NCBI RefSeq assembly: GCF_035762905.1
Contig: NZ_DASUCC010000051.1
Location: 1-64,000, forward strand
Direction of reading: 5' to 3'
DNA length: 64,000 nt
From: DASYTH01 sp035762905
GTDB taxonomy: Bacteria > Actinomycetota > Actinomycetes > Mycobacteriales > Pseudonocardiaceae
Shown: positions 43,503 to 51,294 of the stretch, in pieces
Layout of the letters: each line of letters starts with the position of its first letter
Position numbering within the stretch: position 1 is the first letter of the stretch
The notes under the pieces: generated by a model
Database searches by the model: none
Told to the model about the DNA's origin: nothing
What the model saw: the letters and a program-made list of their open reading frames with translations, nothing else
Program-made: the position numbers and the translations under genes

Positions 43503-44006
43503 TCAGCCGTGCGCTCGCGCCGGTGTCCTCGCCGACTCCAGCACTCCGGCCAACCCGTGCCCAGCGTGCTGGACCACGCCGTCGCGAACCAGCAGCACCG
43601 CGGGAAACTCCTGGATGTCGAACGCCGTGGTGATCGGGCCGTGGTCGGGTTCCTCGACGAGGAGCGCCCGTTCGGCGAGCGCGGCGACCATCCCGGCCCG
43701 CTTCTCCGGCGGGCCGATGACCACGACAAGGGGCCGGACCGGCGCCTCGAGGTCACGCAGCCCAGGAACCTGGTCGTGACACGAAGCGCAGTCGGTGGTC
43801 AGCATCGCGAAGATCCGTTCCGGAACGGCCAGCTCGGTGTGACTGACCGCCGTGCCGTCCACCGAGACCGCGCTGAACTCGGGCACCGGCGTGCCCGGGT
43901 GCGGCAGCCCGCCGTCGGAGGCGGGCAGGAACAGGTTGACCCGCTCGGTGACCGCGCGCAGCCGGCGGGCCAGCACCAGCATCAGGCCGAACGTGCCGAA
44001 CGCCAC
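43503..44006 (-). CDS. MauD-like membrane-anchored thioredoxin-fold protein
   Basis: The protein has one N-terminal membrane helix and a thioredoxin-fold domain (GTPVPEFSAVSVDGTAV, then LTTDCASCHDQVPGL with a CASC redox motif, and FDIQEFPAVLLVRDGVV with the cis-Pro). MauD supplies oxidising or isomerising power for disulfides of the methylamine dehydrogenase light chain. GTG 44006 is the first standard start but cuts the membrane helix short. The frame remains open upstream through LWIALVLVALV, and GGAGGGAG sits four or five bases before in-frame ATC codons at 44048, so initiation at a rare codon there is possible. Confidence 0.82.
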   Translation of the reverse strand: MAFGTFGLMLVLARRLRAVTERVNLFLPASDGGLPHPGTPVPEFSAVSVDGTAVSHTELAVPERIFAMLTTDCASCHDQVPGLRDLEAPVRPLVVVIGPPEKRAGMVAALAERALLVEEPDHGPITTAFDIQEFPAVLLVRDGVVQHAGHGLAGVLESARTPARAHG

Positions 44007-44114
44007 CAGGGCAACGAGAACAAGTGCTATCCACAGCGCGACGATGATCTGTCTCCCTCCAGACGCGGCACCGGGCCGGGCCCGCGGCCCGACCCGGTGC
44101 CGAGTGACGCAGTA

Positions 44115-44309
44115 TCAGTAGTTGGCACACCCGTTCGGGCAGCCGTACGTCCACGCGGTACATACCTTGGTTCCGCCGGTGCACAGCTTGCAGCACCGCT
44201 TGCCCTTCGAGCTGGTCTCGCACCAGCCATCGGTGCAGGCCCGCGCCTGCGCCTGCGGCAGCAGCTTCTCCAAGATGGCGCTGCCAACCCGGCCGACAGA
44301 TCGAAGCAT
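44115..44309 (-). CDS. 8-Cys small exported peptide, methylamine dehydrogenase light-chain-like
   Basis: The product is 64 residues with GGAGGGAAGG before ATG 44309. Residues 1-23 are a leader with a possible AQA cleavage site. The mature part has eight Cys (C-x4-C, CC, LC, VC, GC, GC) and ends GCANY. GTKVCTAWTYGCPNG lines up with the GTKLATASWVASCYNP stretch I recall around the quinone-forming Trp57 of methylamine dehydrogenase beta subunit. With MauD and MauE homologues around it, it is either a minimal light-chain relative or a disulfide-rich secreted peptide using the same folding machinery. No heavy chain or MauG is present in the window. Confidence 0.75.
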   Translation of the reverse strand: MLRSVGRVGSAILEKLLPQAQARACTDGWCETSSKGKRCCKLCTGGTKVCTAWTYGCPNGCANY

Positions 44310-44432
44310 GGACTGTCCTTCCCTCCAGTGAGCCCTCCAGTGGGCCAATCGTGTCAGCCGGATTTCACGGCGGTCAAGTCTTGATCGTTAAGCGGTCCCA
44401 GGAAGACACTGCTTCACGCTAGCCTGGTACTC

Positions 44433-44873
44433 GTGCACGAATCGACAAAAGCGTTGCTGGCCTTGGCAAGTGCCGGGGCGGCGGTCGGCATCGCCAGGGT
44501 GGCGCTGCTGGTGATCCGGGTGGACGGCACAAGCATGCTGCCGACATTCCGGCCGGGCGAAGCGGTGCTCACCCTCCGCCGCCGGATCCGACCCGCCGTC
44601 CGGCGCGGCGACATCGTCGTGTGCCGGCGGCCCGATGCGCGGCCCGGTCCACATTCCTACCTGATCAAGCGGGTGGTCGCGGTGGCAGGCGACCCGATCC
44701 CGGACGACTACGATCCGCCGCCGGGAACCGGTCCGGCCGCCGGCACGATCATCGCCGCCGGCCGGGTCTACGTACGCGGTGACAACGACCGCAGTTACGA
44801 CTCGCGGGCCTTCGGACCGATACCGCTGGACAACGTCATCGGCCATGTCGTGGCCCGGCTCACGGTGGCCTGA
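44433..44873 (+). CDS. S26-family signal peptidase
   Basis: The product is 146 residues with one N-terminal membrane helix. The catalytic Ser is in GTSMLPTFRPGE and the Lys in YLIKRVVAVAGDP; GRVYVRGDNDRSYDSRAFGPI is the conserved box E. It is small, like archaeal or Bacillus SipW-sized enzymes and other cassette-specific signal peptidases. The GTG at 44433 begins 123 bases from the divergent peptide gene. It is a good candidate for cleaving the 8-Cys peptide leader. Confidence 0.9.
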   Translation: MHESTKALLALASAGAAVGIARVALLVIRVDGTSMLPTFRPGEAVLTLRRRIRPAVRRGDIVVCRRPDARPGPHSYLIKRVVAVAGDPIPDDYDPPPGTGPAAGTIIAAGRVYVRGDNDRSYDSRAFGPIPLDNVIGHVVARLTVA

Positions 44874-44887
44874 TAGCGTTTCCCGCC

Positions 44888-45415
44888 GTGCACTACCTGG
44901 ACGTGGCCGCTCGTTTCCTGATCGGCACGGTGTTCCTGGTCGCCGTTGTCGGGAAGATTTCCAGTAGGGCCGCCTTCGCGGCATTCGAGGGTTCACTGCG
45001 GCGCATGGCGGTGCTGGTACCGGGCGCCGTCGGGCCGGCCGCGCGGGCCACCCTGGCTCTTGAGGCGCTCACCGTCGTGCTGCTGATCGTTCCGCTGCGG
45101 TGGGCGGCCGTCGCCGGGTTCGCGATCGCCGGCGGACTGCTGGCGATCTTCACGGTGGCGATCGCCCGCAGCCTGCGTGCCGGAAACCGGGCGCCGTGCC
45201 GGTGTTTCGGCGCGTCCAGCGTCCCGCTTGGACCGCGACACCTGGTCCGAAATGGACTGCTGCTCGCCGGCGCCGCGGTTGGACTGGTCGCGGCCGGCGT
45301 ACCCGGCGAAGTGGACCTGGCCGGTGCGCTGGCCGCGGCGGTGGCCGGGCTCGCCGCAGGCGGTCTCATCGCCGGCTTCGACGACATCGCCGAACTGGTC
45401 CGGCCGGTCCACTGA
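44888..45415 (+). CDS. MauE/DoxX-type redox-associated membrane protein
   Basis: The product is 175 residues with four to five membrane helices. RFLIGTVFLVAVVGKISSR at the start and the CRCFG motif in a central loop (RAPCRCFGASS) are hallmarks of MauE, which works with MauD in making the disulfides of methylamine dehydrogenase light chain. GTG 44888 follows the peptidase gene by 14 bases. The pair MauE-MauD suggests a periplasmic-side thiol oxidation path dedicated to the 8-Cys peptide. Confidence 0.88.
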   Translation: MHYLDVAARFLIGTVFLVAVVGKISSRAAFAAFEGSLRRMAVLVPGAVGPAARATLALEALTVVLLIVPLRWAAVAGFAIAGGLLAIFTVAIARSLRAGNRAPCRCFGASSVPLGPRHLVRNGLLLAGAAVGLVAAGVPGEVDLAGALAAAVAGLAAGGLIAGFDDIAELVRPVH

Positions 45416-45479
45416 CCCGGCCGGGCAACCTGACGGCGGCCTCCGCGTCTTCCGTTCCAACGGGAGAGCGGGAGTGGCG

Positions 45480-46160
45480 ATGCGGAAAAGCGTGATGCTG
45501 GTACTCGTCGGGCTGGCGGCCTGCGCGGTGGGCTGCACCAGCGGGCCGCCCGACCCGGCGGCCGGGCCGGCGTCGACGACCGGAACGACAAGCGGGACGA
45601 CAAGTGGGACGGCGACCGGATCCGGCCTACCCTCCCCCAGCACCGTGCCGCCGGCACCCGGCGAACCCCCGGGGTGCGCGGAAACGGCCGGCTGGGGCAC
45701 CGGGCTGCGGGAGGGCGGCCAGCAGACCACCGACGCGCTCTTCGAGGTACGCGCGGGCCGGCACGGGTGCTACGACCGGGTGGTGTTCGACATCGCGGGC
45801 GCGACCGAGGTCGGCTACCACATCGGCTACGTGCCGGTGGTCGCCGCGGACGGGTCGGGAGAGCCGGTCCCGGTGCCCGGCACGGCGGCGCTGCAGGTCG
45901 TCGTGCGCGCCCCGCCGCAAGGCTTCGACGATGCCGGTCAGCAGCAGGGCACCCCACTGGCCAGGACCGGCGACTACTTCTACACCGAGAGCCAACTCGC
46001 CGGGTGGCAGAGCCTGCGGGCGGTGCGGTTCGCCGGCTTCTTCGAGGGACAGTGCATGATCGCCGTCGGCGTCGCCGGTCAACTGCCGTTCCAGGTCACC
46101 ACTCAACTCGATGACACCAACCGGATTCGCCGCCTGATCCTCGACATCGCCCACCCCTGA
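45480..46160 (+). CDS. AMIN-like domain lipoprotein
   Basis: The product is 226 residues. A lipobox (VGLAAC, Cys at residue 15) is followed by a Thr/Ser/Gly-rich linker with TTSGTTSGT repeats and a beta-rich domain (YDRVVFDIAGATEVGYHIGYV, ending IRRLILDIAHP) typical of AMIN-like actinobacterial lipoproteins. ATG 45480 follows GGGAGAGCGGGAG. It is the third gene after the peptidase and MauE, 64 bases on, so it may belong to the same transcript. Its role is unknown. Confidence 0.82.
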   Translation: MRKSVMLVLVGLAACAVGCTSGPPDPAAGPASTTGTTSGTTSGTATGSGLPSPSTVPPAPGEPPGCAETAGWGTGLREGGQQTTDALFEVRAGRHGCYDRVVFDIAGATEVGYHIGYVPVVAADGSGEPVPVPGTAALQVVVRAPPQGFDDAGQQQGTPLARTGDYFYTESQLAGWQSLRAVRFAGFFEGQCMIAVGVAGQLPFQVTTQLDDTNRIRRLILDIAHP

Positions 46161-46162
46161 CC

Positions 46163-46876
46163 TCAGCCGCCCAGGTACGCCTGGCTGATCGCCGGGTCGG
46201 CGGCCAGGTTCGCGGCGTCGTCGGAGAGCCGGAGCACGCCGGACTCGAGCACGTAGCCGCGGTCCGCGACGGCCAGTGCGGCGTAGGCGTTCTGCTCGAC
46301 CAGCAGCACGGTGGTGCCCTGCTCGCGGATCCGGACGATGGTGTCGAAGATCAGCTCGACCAGCACCGGCGCCAGGCCCATGGACGGCTCGTCGAGCAGC
46401 AGCAACGTCGGCCGGGCCATCAGTGCGCCGGCCACCGCGAGCATCTGCTGTTCGCCGCCGGACATGGTGCCCGCCTTCTGATCGAGCCGCTCGCGCAGCC
46501 GAGGGAACAGCTCGAGGACGGACTCCTGGTCGGCCGCGAGGCCCTCGGCGTCGTCCCGGACGAAGCCACCCAGCTCAAGGTTCTCCCGCACGCTCATCCG
46601 CGCGAAGACCTGCCGCCCCTCTGGTGCGTGGGCGATTCCCAGCCGCACCACCTCGTGTGTCGGCAGGTTGTCGATTCGCTTGCCCTGAAAGGAGATCGTG
46701 CCGCGGTGCGGGCGGTGCAGGCCGGAGATGGTGCGCAGGGTGGTGGACTTCCCGGCGCCGTTGGAGCCGATCAGCGTGACGATCTCGCCCGGATTCACAT
46801 GCAGCGAAAGGCCTTTGACCGCGGCGATGGTGCCATGCCGGACGTGCAGGTCGGCGAGCTCGAGCAGGGCGGTCAC
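46163..46876 (-). CDS. livF: Branched-chain amino-acid ABC transporter ATPase LivF
   Basis: The product is 237 residues. Walker A GSNGAGKSTT, signature MSGGEQQMLAVAGALMA, Walker B LLLLDEPSMGLAP and the HAPEGRQVFARMSV segment are typical of LivF. It energises uptake of branched-chain amino acids or related solutes. GTG 46876 overlaps the livG stop by four bases. It is the last gene of a five-gene operon. Confidence 0.95.
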   Translation of the reverse strand: MTALLELADLHVRHGTIAAVKGLSLHVNPGEIVTLIGSNGAGKSTTLRTISGLHRPHRGTISFQGKRIDNLPTHEVVRLGIAHAPEGRQVFARMSVRENLELGGFVRDDAEGLAADQESVLELFPRLRERLDQKAGTMSGGEQQMLAVAGALMARPTLLLLDEPSMGLAPVLVELIFDTIVRIREQGTTVLLVEQNAYAALAVADRGYVLESGVLRLSDDAANLAADPAISQAYLGG

Positions 46877-47646
46877 CGGCGCGCCGCCCGGCCGAGATAG
46901 GCCTCGATGACGTGCGGGTCGGACCGGATGTCCGCCGGGCTGCCCTCGGCGATCGTGCTGCCGCGGTCCAGCACGGTGATCCGCTCGGACACCCGCATGA
47001 CCACGCTCATGTCGTGTTCGATGATCAGCACGGACACCTCCTTCTCGTCCCGGATCCGCCGGACGATGGCGGTGAACTCGGCGGACTCGCGCGGGTTCAT
47101 GCCGGCGGTCGGTTCGTCCAGGAGCAGCACCGAGGGGCGCAGGGCCAGTGCCCGGGCCGCCTCCAGCCGGCGCTGGTCGCCGTAGGAGAGGTTGCGCGCA
47201 TACTCGCCGGCGACCGCGCTCAGGCCGAAGAACTCCAGCAGCTCCAAGGCATGCTCCCGGGCGTGCCGCTCCTCGCGGCGCTGCCGGGGAGTGCCGAGCA
47301 CGGTGCGCGCGGCACCGCAGTGCAGGTACGGGTGCATCGCGACCTTGACGTTCTCCTCGGCGGTCATCAACCCGAACAGCCGGATGTTCTGGAACGTGCG
47401 GGCCACCCCGAACCGGGCGATCCGGTGCGGGCGCAGGCCGGTGATGTTGCGCTCCCCCACCGAGATCCGCCCGGTGGAGATCGGGTGCAGCCCGGTCAGC
47501 GCATTGAACAGGGTGGTCTTGCCGGCTCCGTTCGGACCGATCAGGCTCACGATCGCCCCGGCCGGGACGTCCAGGCTGACCGCGTCCAGGGCGACCAGCC
47601 CGCCGAACGCGACCGTGATCCCCTCCGCGCGCAGCCGCTCACCCAT
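46873..47646 (-). CDS. livG: Branched-chain amino-acid ABC transporter ATPase LivG
   Basis: The product is 257 residues with Walker A GPNGAGKTTLFNALTG, the LivG-typical VARTFQNIRLF, signature LSYGDQRRLEAARALA and DEPTAGMNP. It overlaps livM upstream and livF downstream. It forms the heterodimeric ATPase with LivF. Confidence 0.95.
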   Translation of the reverse strand: MGERLRAEGITVAFGGLVALDAVSLDVPAGAIVSLIGPNGAGKTTLFNALTGLHPISTGRISVGERNITGLRPHRIARFGVARTFQNIRLFGLMTAEENVKVAMHPYLHCGAARTVLGTPRQRREERHAREHALELLEFFGLSAVAGEYARNLSYGDQRRLEAARALALRPSVLLLDEPTAGMNPRESAEFTAIVRRIRDEKEVSVLIIEHDMSVVMRVSERITVLDRGSTIAEGSPADIRSDPHVIEAYLGRAARR

Positions 47647-48748
47647 CGCGCACTTCCTTGAGCAGCAGCCGGGTGCGCGACTCCGGCAGGAAACCCTCCC
47701 GTTTGAACAGCATCATCAGCACCAGGGCCACTCCGAAGATCAGGTAGTTGTTCGCCGGGAAGTTGATCTGCGTGCCGAACGTCTCGTTGAACGCCTCGCC
47801 GCCGCGCGCCAGGCCGGTCGAGTTGAACCAGGCCAGGACCAGCGCACCGGTCAGCACACCCCAGACGTTGCCCATCCCGCCGAGCACCACCATGGCCAGC
47901 AACGTGATCGAGATGGAGAAGTTGAACCGGTCCGGCAGCACCCCGTTGACATGGGTGGCGAACGCGACCCCGCCGAGCCCGCCGGCCAGCGCCCCCACCG
48001 CGTAGGCGGCGAGCTTGGTGCGCATCAGCGGCACCCCCATCGCGCTCGCGGCCAACTCGTCCTCGCGGATGGCGAGCCAGGCCCGGCCGAGCCGTCCGGT
48101 GCGCAGCCGCAGCGAGATGAACAGCACCAGCGCGGTGAGCGCGGCGAAGATGGCGAACTTCTGCGTGAGATCGAACGGGCCGAGCGGCTCACCGCCGATC
48201 TTGATCGGGTCGATCGGCACGATTCCCTTGCTGCCGTTGGACAGGTTGAACCCGCCGATGTTCTCGCCGTTGGTGAAGACCTGCGGGATGATCTCCCCGA
48301 ACCCCAGCGTCACCAGCGCCAGGTAGTCGCTGCGCAGCCGCAGCGTGGGCGCACCGATGAGCACACCGAACAGCGCGCACAGCGCCGCCCCGGCGACCAG
48401 CACCACGGTGAAGTTGAGGTGGATGCCGCGCACACCGGCGGGCACCGATCCGAAGAAGTGCACGTTCTGCTGGAAGAACGTCGACATGAGCCAGCCCGCC
48501 GCGTAGCCGCCGATCGCCCAGAACGCGACGAAGCCGAGGTCCAGCAGGCCCGCGTAACCGACCACGATGTTCAGGCCCAGCGCGCACATCGCCCAGATCA
48601 GGGCCTCGTTGATGGAGATCATCGGAAACCATTGGTTCACCCAGGCCTGCGTGCCGGAATCCAATGTGGACAGCAGGTACTCGTAGAAGAGGTAGATGCT
48701 CACCGCCGCGATCAGGAAACCGAGCGGCCAGCGCAGTCGCGCGATCAC
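47639..48748 (-). CDS. livM: Branched-chain amino-acid ABC transporter permease LivM
   Basis: The product is 369 residues with about ten membrane helices. The segment ALGLNIVVGYAGLLDLGFVAFWAIGGY is the LivM signature, and AWLAIREDELAASAMGVP is the coupling loop. GTG 48748 starts three bases after the livH stop. It is the second permease subunit. Confidence 0.95.
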   Translation of the reverse strand: MIARLRWPLGFLIAAVSIYLFYEYLLSTLDSGTQAWVNQWFPMISINEALIWAMCALGLNIVVGYAGLLDLGFVAFWAIGGYAAGWLMSTFFQQNVHFFGSVPAGVRGIHLNFTVVLVAGAALCALFGVLIGAPTLRLRSDYLALVTLGFGEIIPQVFTNGENIGGFNLSNGSKGIVPIDPIKIGGEPLGPFDLTQKFAIFAALTALVLFISLRLRTGRLGRAWLAIREDELAASAMGVPLMRTKLAAYAVGALAGGLGGVAFATHVNGVLPDRFNFSISITLLAMVVLGGMGNVWGVLTGALVLAWFNSTGLARGGEAFNETFGTQINFPANNYLIFGVALVLMMLFKREGFLPESRTRLLLKEVRDG

Positions 48749-48751
48749 CGG

Positions 48752-49819
48752 TTACACCTTCTCCGCGTGCGAGCGTCCAAGCAGGCCGCTCGGCCGGAAC
48801 ACCATGAGCAGGATCAGGATCGAGAAGACCACCGACTGCGACCACTTCTGGCCCAACCCGAACGGAAGCCCGTCGTTCAAGCCCTGAATGAGTCCGATCA
48901 GGATGCCGCCGAGCACCGCGCCGGTGAGGTTGCCGATGCCGCCCATCACCGCCGCTGTGAACGCGATCAACCCGAGATGGAAGCCCAGGTCGAACCGGGT
49001 GGTGCCGATGACCTGCTGGTACATCACGCCGGCCGCACCGGCCAGTGCCCCGCCGATCAGGAACGTGAACGAGATGGTCCGGTTGACGTTCACGCCCTTC
49101 AGCCTTGCCGCGTCCTGGTTCTGCGCGGTGGCCCGCATCGCCTTGCCCTGCTTGGTCTTCTTCACCACCCAGGTGAGCACCAGGAGCACCGGAACGGTCA
49201 GCGCGATCACGATGAGGAAGCTGTAGGCGATGGTGACCTCACCGATCCGCAGCCCACCCGGGGGCAGCACGCTCGGCCAGCTCTTCTGGGTGGAACCGTT
49301 CCACCACAAGCCGACCTGCTGCAGCACGAAGCTCATGCCCACCGCGGTGATCAGCGGAGCGAGCCGGGGCGCGCGGCGCAGCCTGCGGTAGGCGAGGAAC
49401 TCGATGGCCACGTTCACCCCGCCGCAGAACGCCATGGTGGCCACCAGGGTCACCAGGAACAGCAGCCAGGCCGCCACGCTCGAGGTGGTCTGGTGCAGCA
49501 CCGTGGTCAGCAGCAGCCCCGAGCACAGCGTGCCGATCATGAACAGGTCGCCGTGCGCGAAGTTGATCAGCTCGATGATCCCGTAGACCAGCGTGTAACC
49601 CAACGCGATCAAGGCGTAGAGCGAACCGTTGGACAGGCCGAGGATGGCCGAGTTGAAGAACTGCGCCGGTGCGTACACGAGGTTGACCACCAGCCACACC
49701 GCGCCCATCGTCAGGATGAGCGCCAGCGCAACCCGCATCGCGAGCCGCCGCAGCCGCACTCCCGGCCGGACCGCGACGGCGACCGGTCGGGAGTCGGGTC
49801 GGACAACGGTGTCGGTCAT
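48752..49819 (-). CDS. livH: Branched-chain amino-acid ABC transporter permease LivH
   Basis: The product is 355 residues with about eight membrane helices. The family signature is GYTLVYGIIELINFAHGDLF, and KAMRATAQNQDAARLKGVN forms the coupling loop. An N-terminal extension of about 40 residues precedes the first LivH-type helix. It lies six bases after livK. Confidence 0.95.
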   Translation of the reverse strand: MTDTVVRPDSRPVAVAVRPGVRLRRLAMRVALALILTMGAVWLVVNLVYAPAQFFNSAILGLSNGSLYALIALGYTLVYGIIELINFAHGDLFMIGTLCSGLLLTTVLHQTTSSVAAWLLFLVTLVATMAFCGGVNVAIEFLAYRRLRRAPRLAPLITAVGMSFVLQQVGLWWNGSTQKSWPSVLPPGGLRIGEVTIAYSFLIVIALTVPVLLVLTWVVKKTKQGKAMRATAQNQDAARLKGVNVNRTISFTFLIGGALAGAAGVMYQQVIGTTRFDLGFHLGLIAFTAAVMGGIGNLTGAVLGGILIGLIQGLNDGLPFGLGQKWSQSVVFSILILLMVFRPSGLLGRSHAEKV

Positions 49820-49825
49820 CTGCGG

Positions 49826-51091
49826 TCAGGCAACCGTGACCGGCCAGGCCTTGTGGAACGTCTCCTGGTGGTTCTTCATGATCAGCACCGAGATGTCCCG
49901 GACGTTGACGTCGCCGGTCTGCTGGTCGATCTTCACGTCCTTGCCGAGCATCGAGGTGGACGCCGGGATCGTGATGCCCTCGCCGGCGAGGACCTGGTCC
50001 CGCACGCCCTTGCGGGTTCCGTCGGACTTCTCGATGGCGGCCAGGATCACCTGCAGCGCCTGTACGCCGTAGAGCGCGTAGTTGGTCGCGGGATCGGCGC
50101 CGTACTTCGCCTTGTAGGCGTCCAGGAACTGGCCACCCACCCCGCCGGCCGCCCGCAGCTGCTCGCCCGCGAGACCGGCGAAGGTCATGTACATGCCCTG
50201 GGACTCGTCGAGCCGGTCCAGGTCCGGGAACCCGGTGAAGCCGTCCGGCCCGATCAGCTTGACGGTGTCGTTGTCGCCCAGGATCTTGACCTTGTCCTTG
50301 ACGATCTGGCCACCGTTGTTGTCGAAGATGCCGGCGACGTAGACGCAGTCCGGGTTGCGGCCCTTGATGTTGGTGAACAGCGCCGTGTAGTTGGGCTGCC
50401 TGGCGTCCCATGCCTCGTTGCCGAGGATCTCGATGCCCTGCCGGCGTGCCTCGTCCGCGAACGCCTTGGCCACACCCTGGCCATAGGTCTGGTTGTCGTT
50501 GAGCACCGCGCAGCGCTTGACCTTCAGGTCCCTCGCGGTGAACTGGGCGGCCGCGATGCCCTGGTAGTCGTCGGTGGTGATCACGCGGGCGAAGTTGCGC
50601 TGGCCGGTGGGATAGAACTTGTCCGGTTCGCCGGGATCCCACGGCTTGGTCAGGCCCGGGTTGGTGTTGGCGTGCGAGATCATCAGCATCGGGCCATTCG
50701 GATCCTGGTTCAGCACCGGGACCTCGATCTTGGCGCAACCCGAGTTGTAGGTGCCCATCACGGCGACCTCGCGGATGTTGGCCACGTGGTCCTGCGCGTT
50801 CTTGGCGCAGGTCGCGTCGTCCCAGGAGCCCTTGGCCGCGGTCGAGTCGTCGTACACCTTCAGCTCGATGGTGTGGTTGCCGGCCTTTCCACCCCGCTGC
50901 TCGAGGTAGAGCCGCATCGCGTTGACGGTCGCCTCCGACGCGTCCTTCGACGCGCCCTGCAACGGGAGATCGATGCCGACGACGAGGGGCGCGCCGACTT
51001 CTGACCCGCCCCCACCGGTTCCGTCGGCACAGCCGCTCATTGCCAGTGCCGTGGCCAGCGCGGGAACGAGCGCGATCAAACGCCTACGCAT
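49826..51091 (-). CDS. livK: Branched-chain amino-acid ABC transporter substrate-binding lipoprotein LivK
   Basis: The product is 421 residues. The signal peptide ends in the lipobox ALAMSGC. The mature protein has the periplasmic binding fold of the Leu/Ile/Val type (VVGIDLPLQGASKDASEATVNAMRLYLEQ, AVMGTYNSGCAKIEVPVLN). The ligand may be a branched-chain amino acid, urea or an aromatic compound; the pocket cannot be read reliably. ATG 51091 starts the operon, divergent from the HTH-WD40 gene with about 200 bases between. Confidence 0.93.
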   Translation of the reverse strand: MRRRLIALVPALATALAMSGCADGTGGGGSEVGAPLVVGIDLPLQGASKDASEATVNAMRLYLEQRGGKAGNHTIELKVYDDSTAAKGSWDDATCAKNAQDHVANIREVAVMGTYNSGCAKIEVPVLNQDPNGPMLMISHANTNPGLTKPWDPGEPDKFYPTGQRNFARVITTDDYQGIAAAQFTARDLKVKRCAVLNDNQTYGQGVAKAFADEARRQGIEILGNEAWDARQPNYTALFTNIKGRNPDCVYVAGIFDNNGGQIVKDKVKILGDNDTVKLIGPDGFTGFPDLDRLDESQGMYMTFAGLAGEQLRAAGGVGGQFLDAYKAKYGADPATNYALYGVQALQVILAAIEKSDGTRKGVRDQVLAGEGITIPASTSMLGKDVKIDQQTGDVNVRDISVLIMKNHQETFHKAWPVTVA

Positions 51092-51294
51092 GGTCGATCT
51101 CCTGCATTGATAGGTCGATGTCATGGCTACCCCCAGAAACCACGGCAGCGGTCGGAACTGTCCGCGCTTCGACCTCAATGGCGGTCGGGTTGATAAGCAA
51201 CCGTCGCACGCGACGCTTATCAAATCTGGGCTTGCCGGTCTCCGTCCGCGCCTTCTACCGTCGGGACGGCACCGCCGCCGGAGAGGGGAATCCG

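Noticed and set aside
47192..51004. Plus-strand open frame of about 1270 codons opposite the liv operon
   Set aside because: It is a shadow frame caused by high GC third positions; the five liv genes on the other strand are unmistakable.
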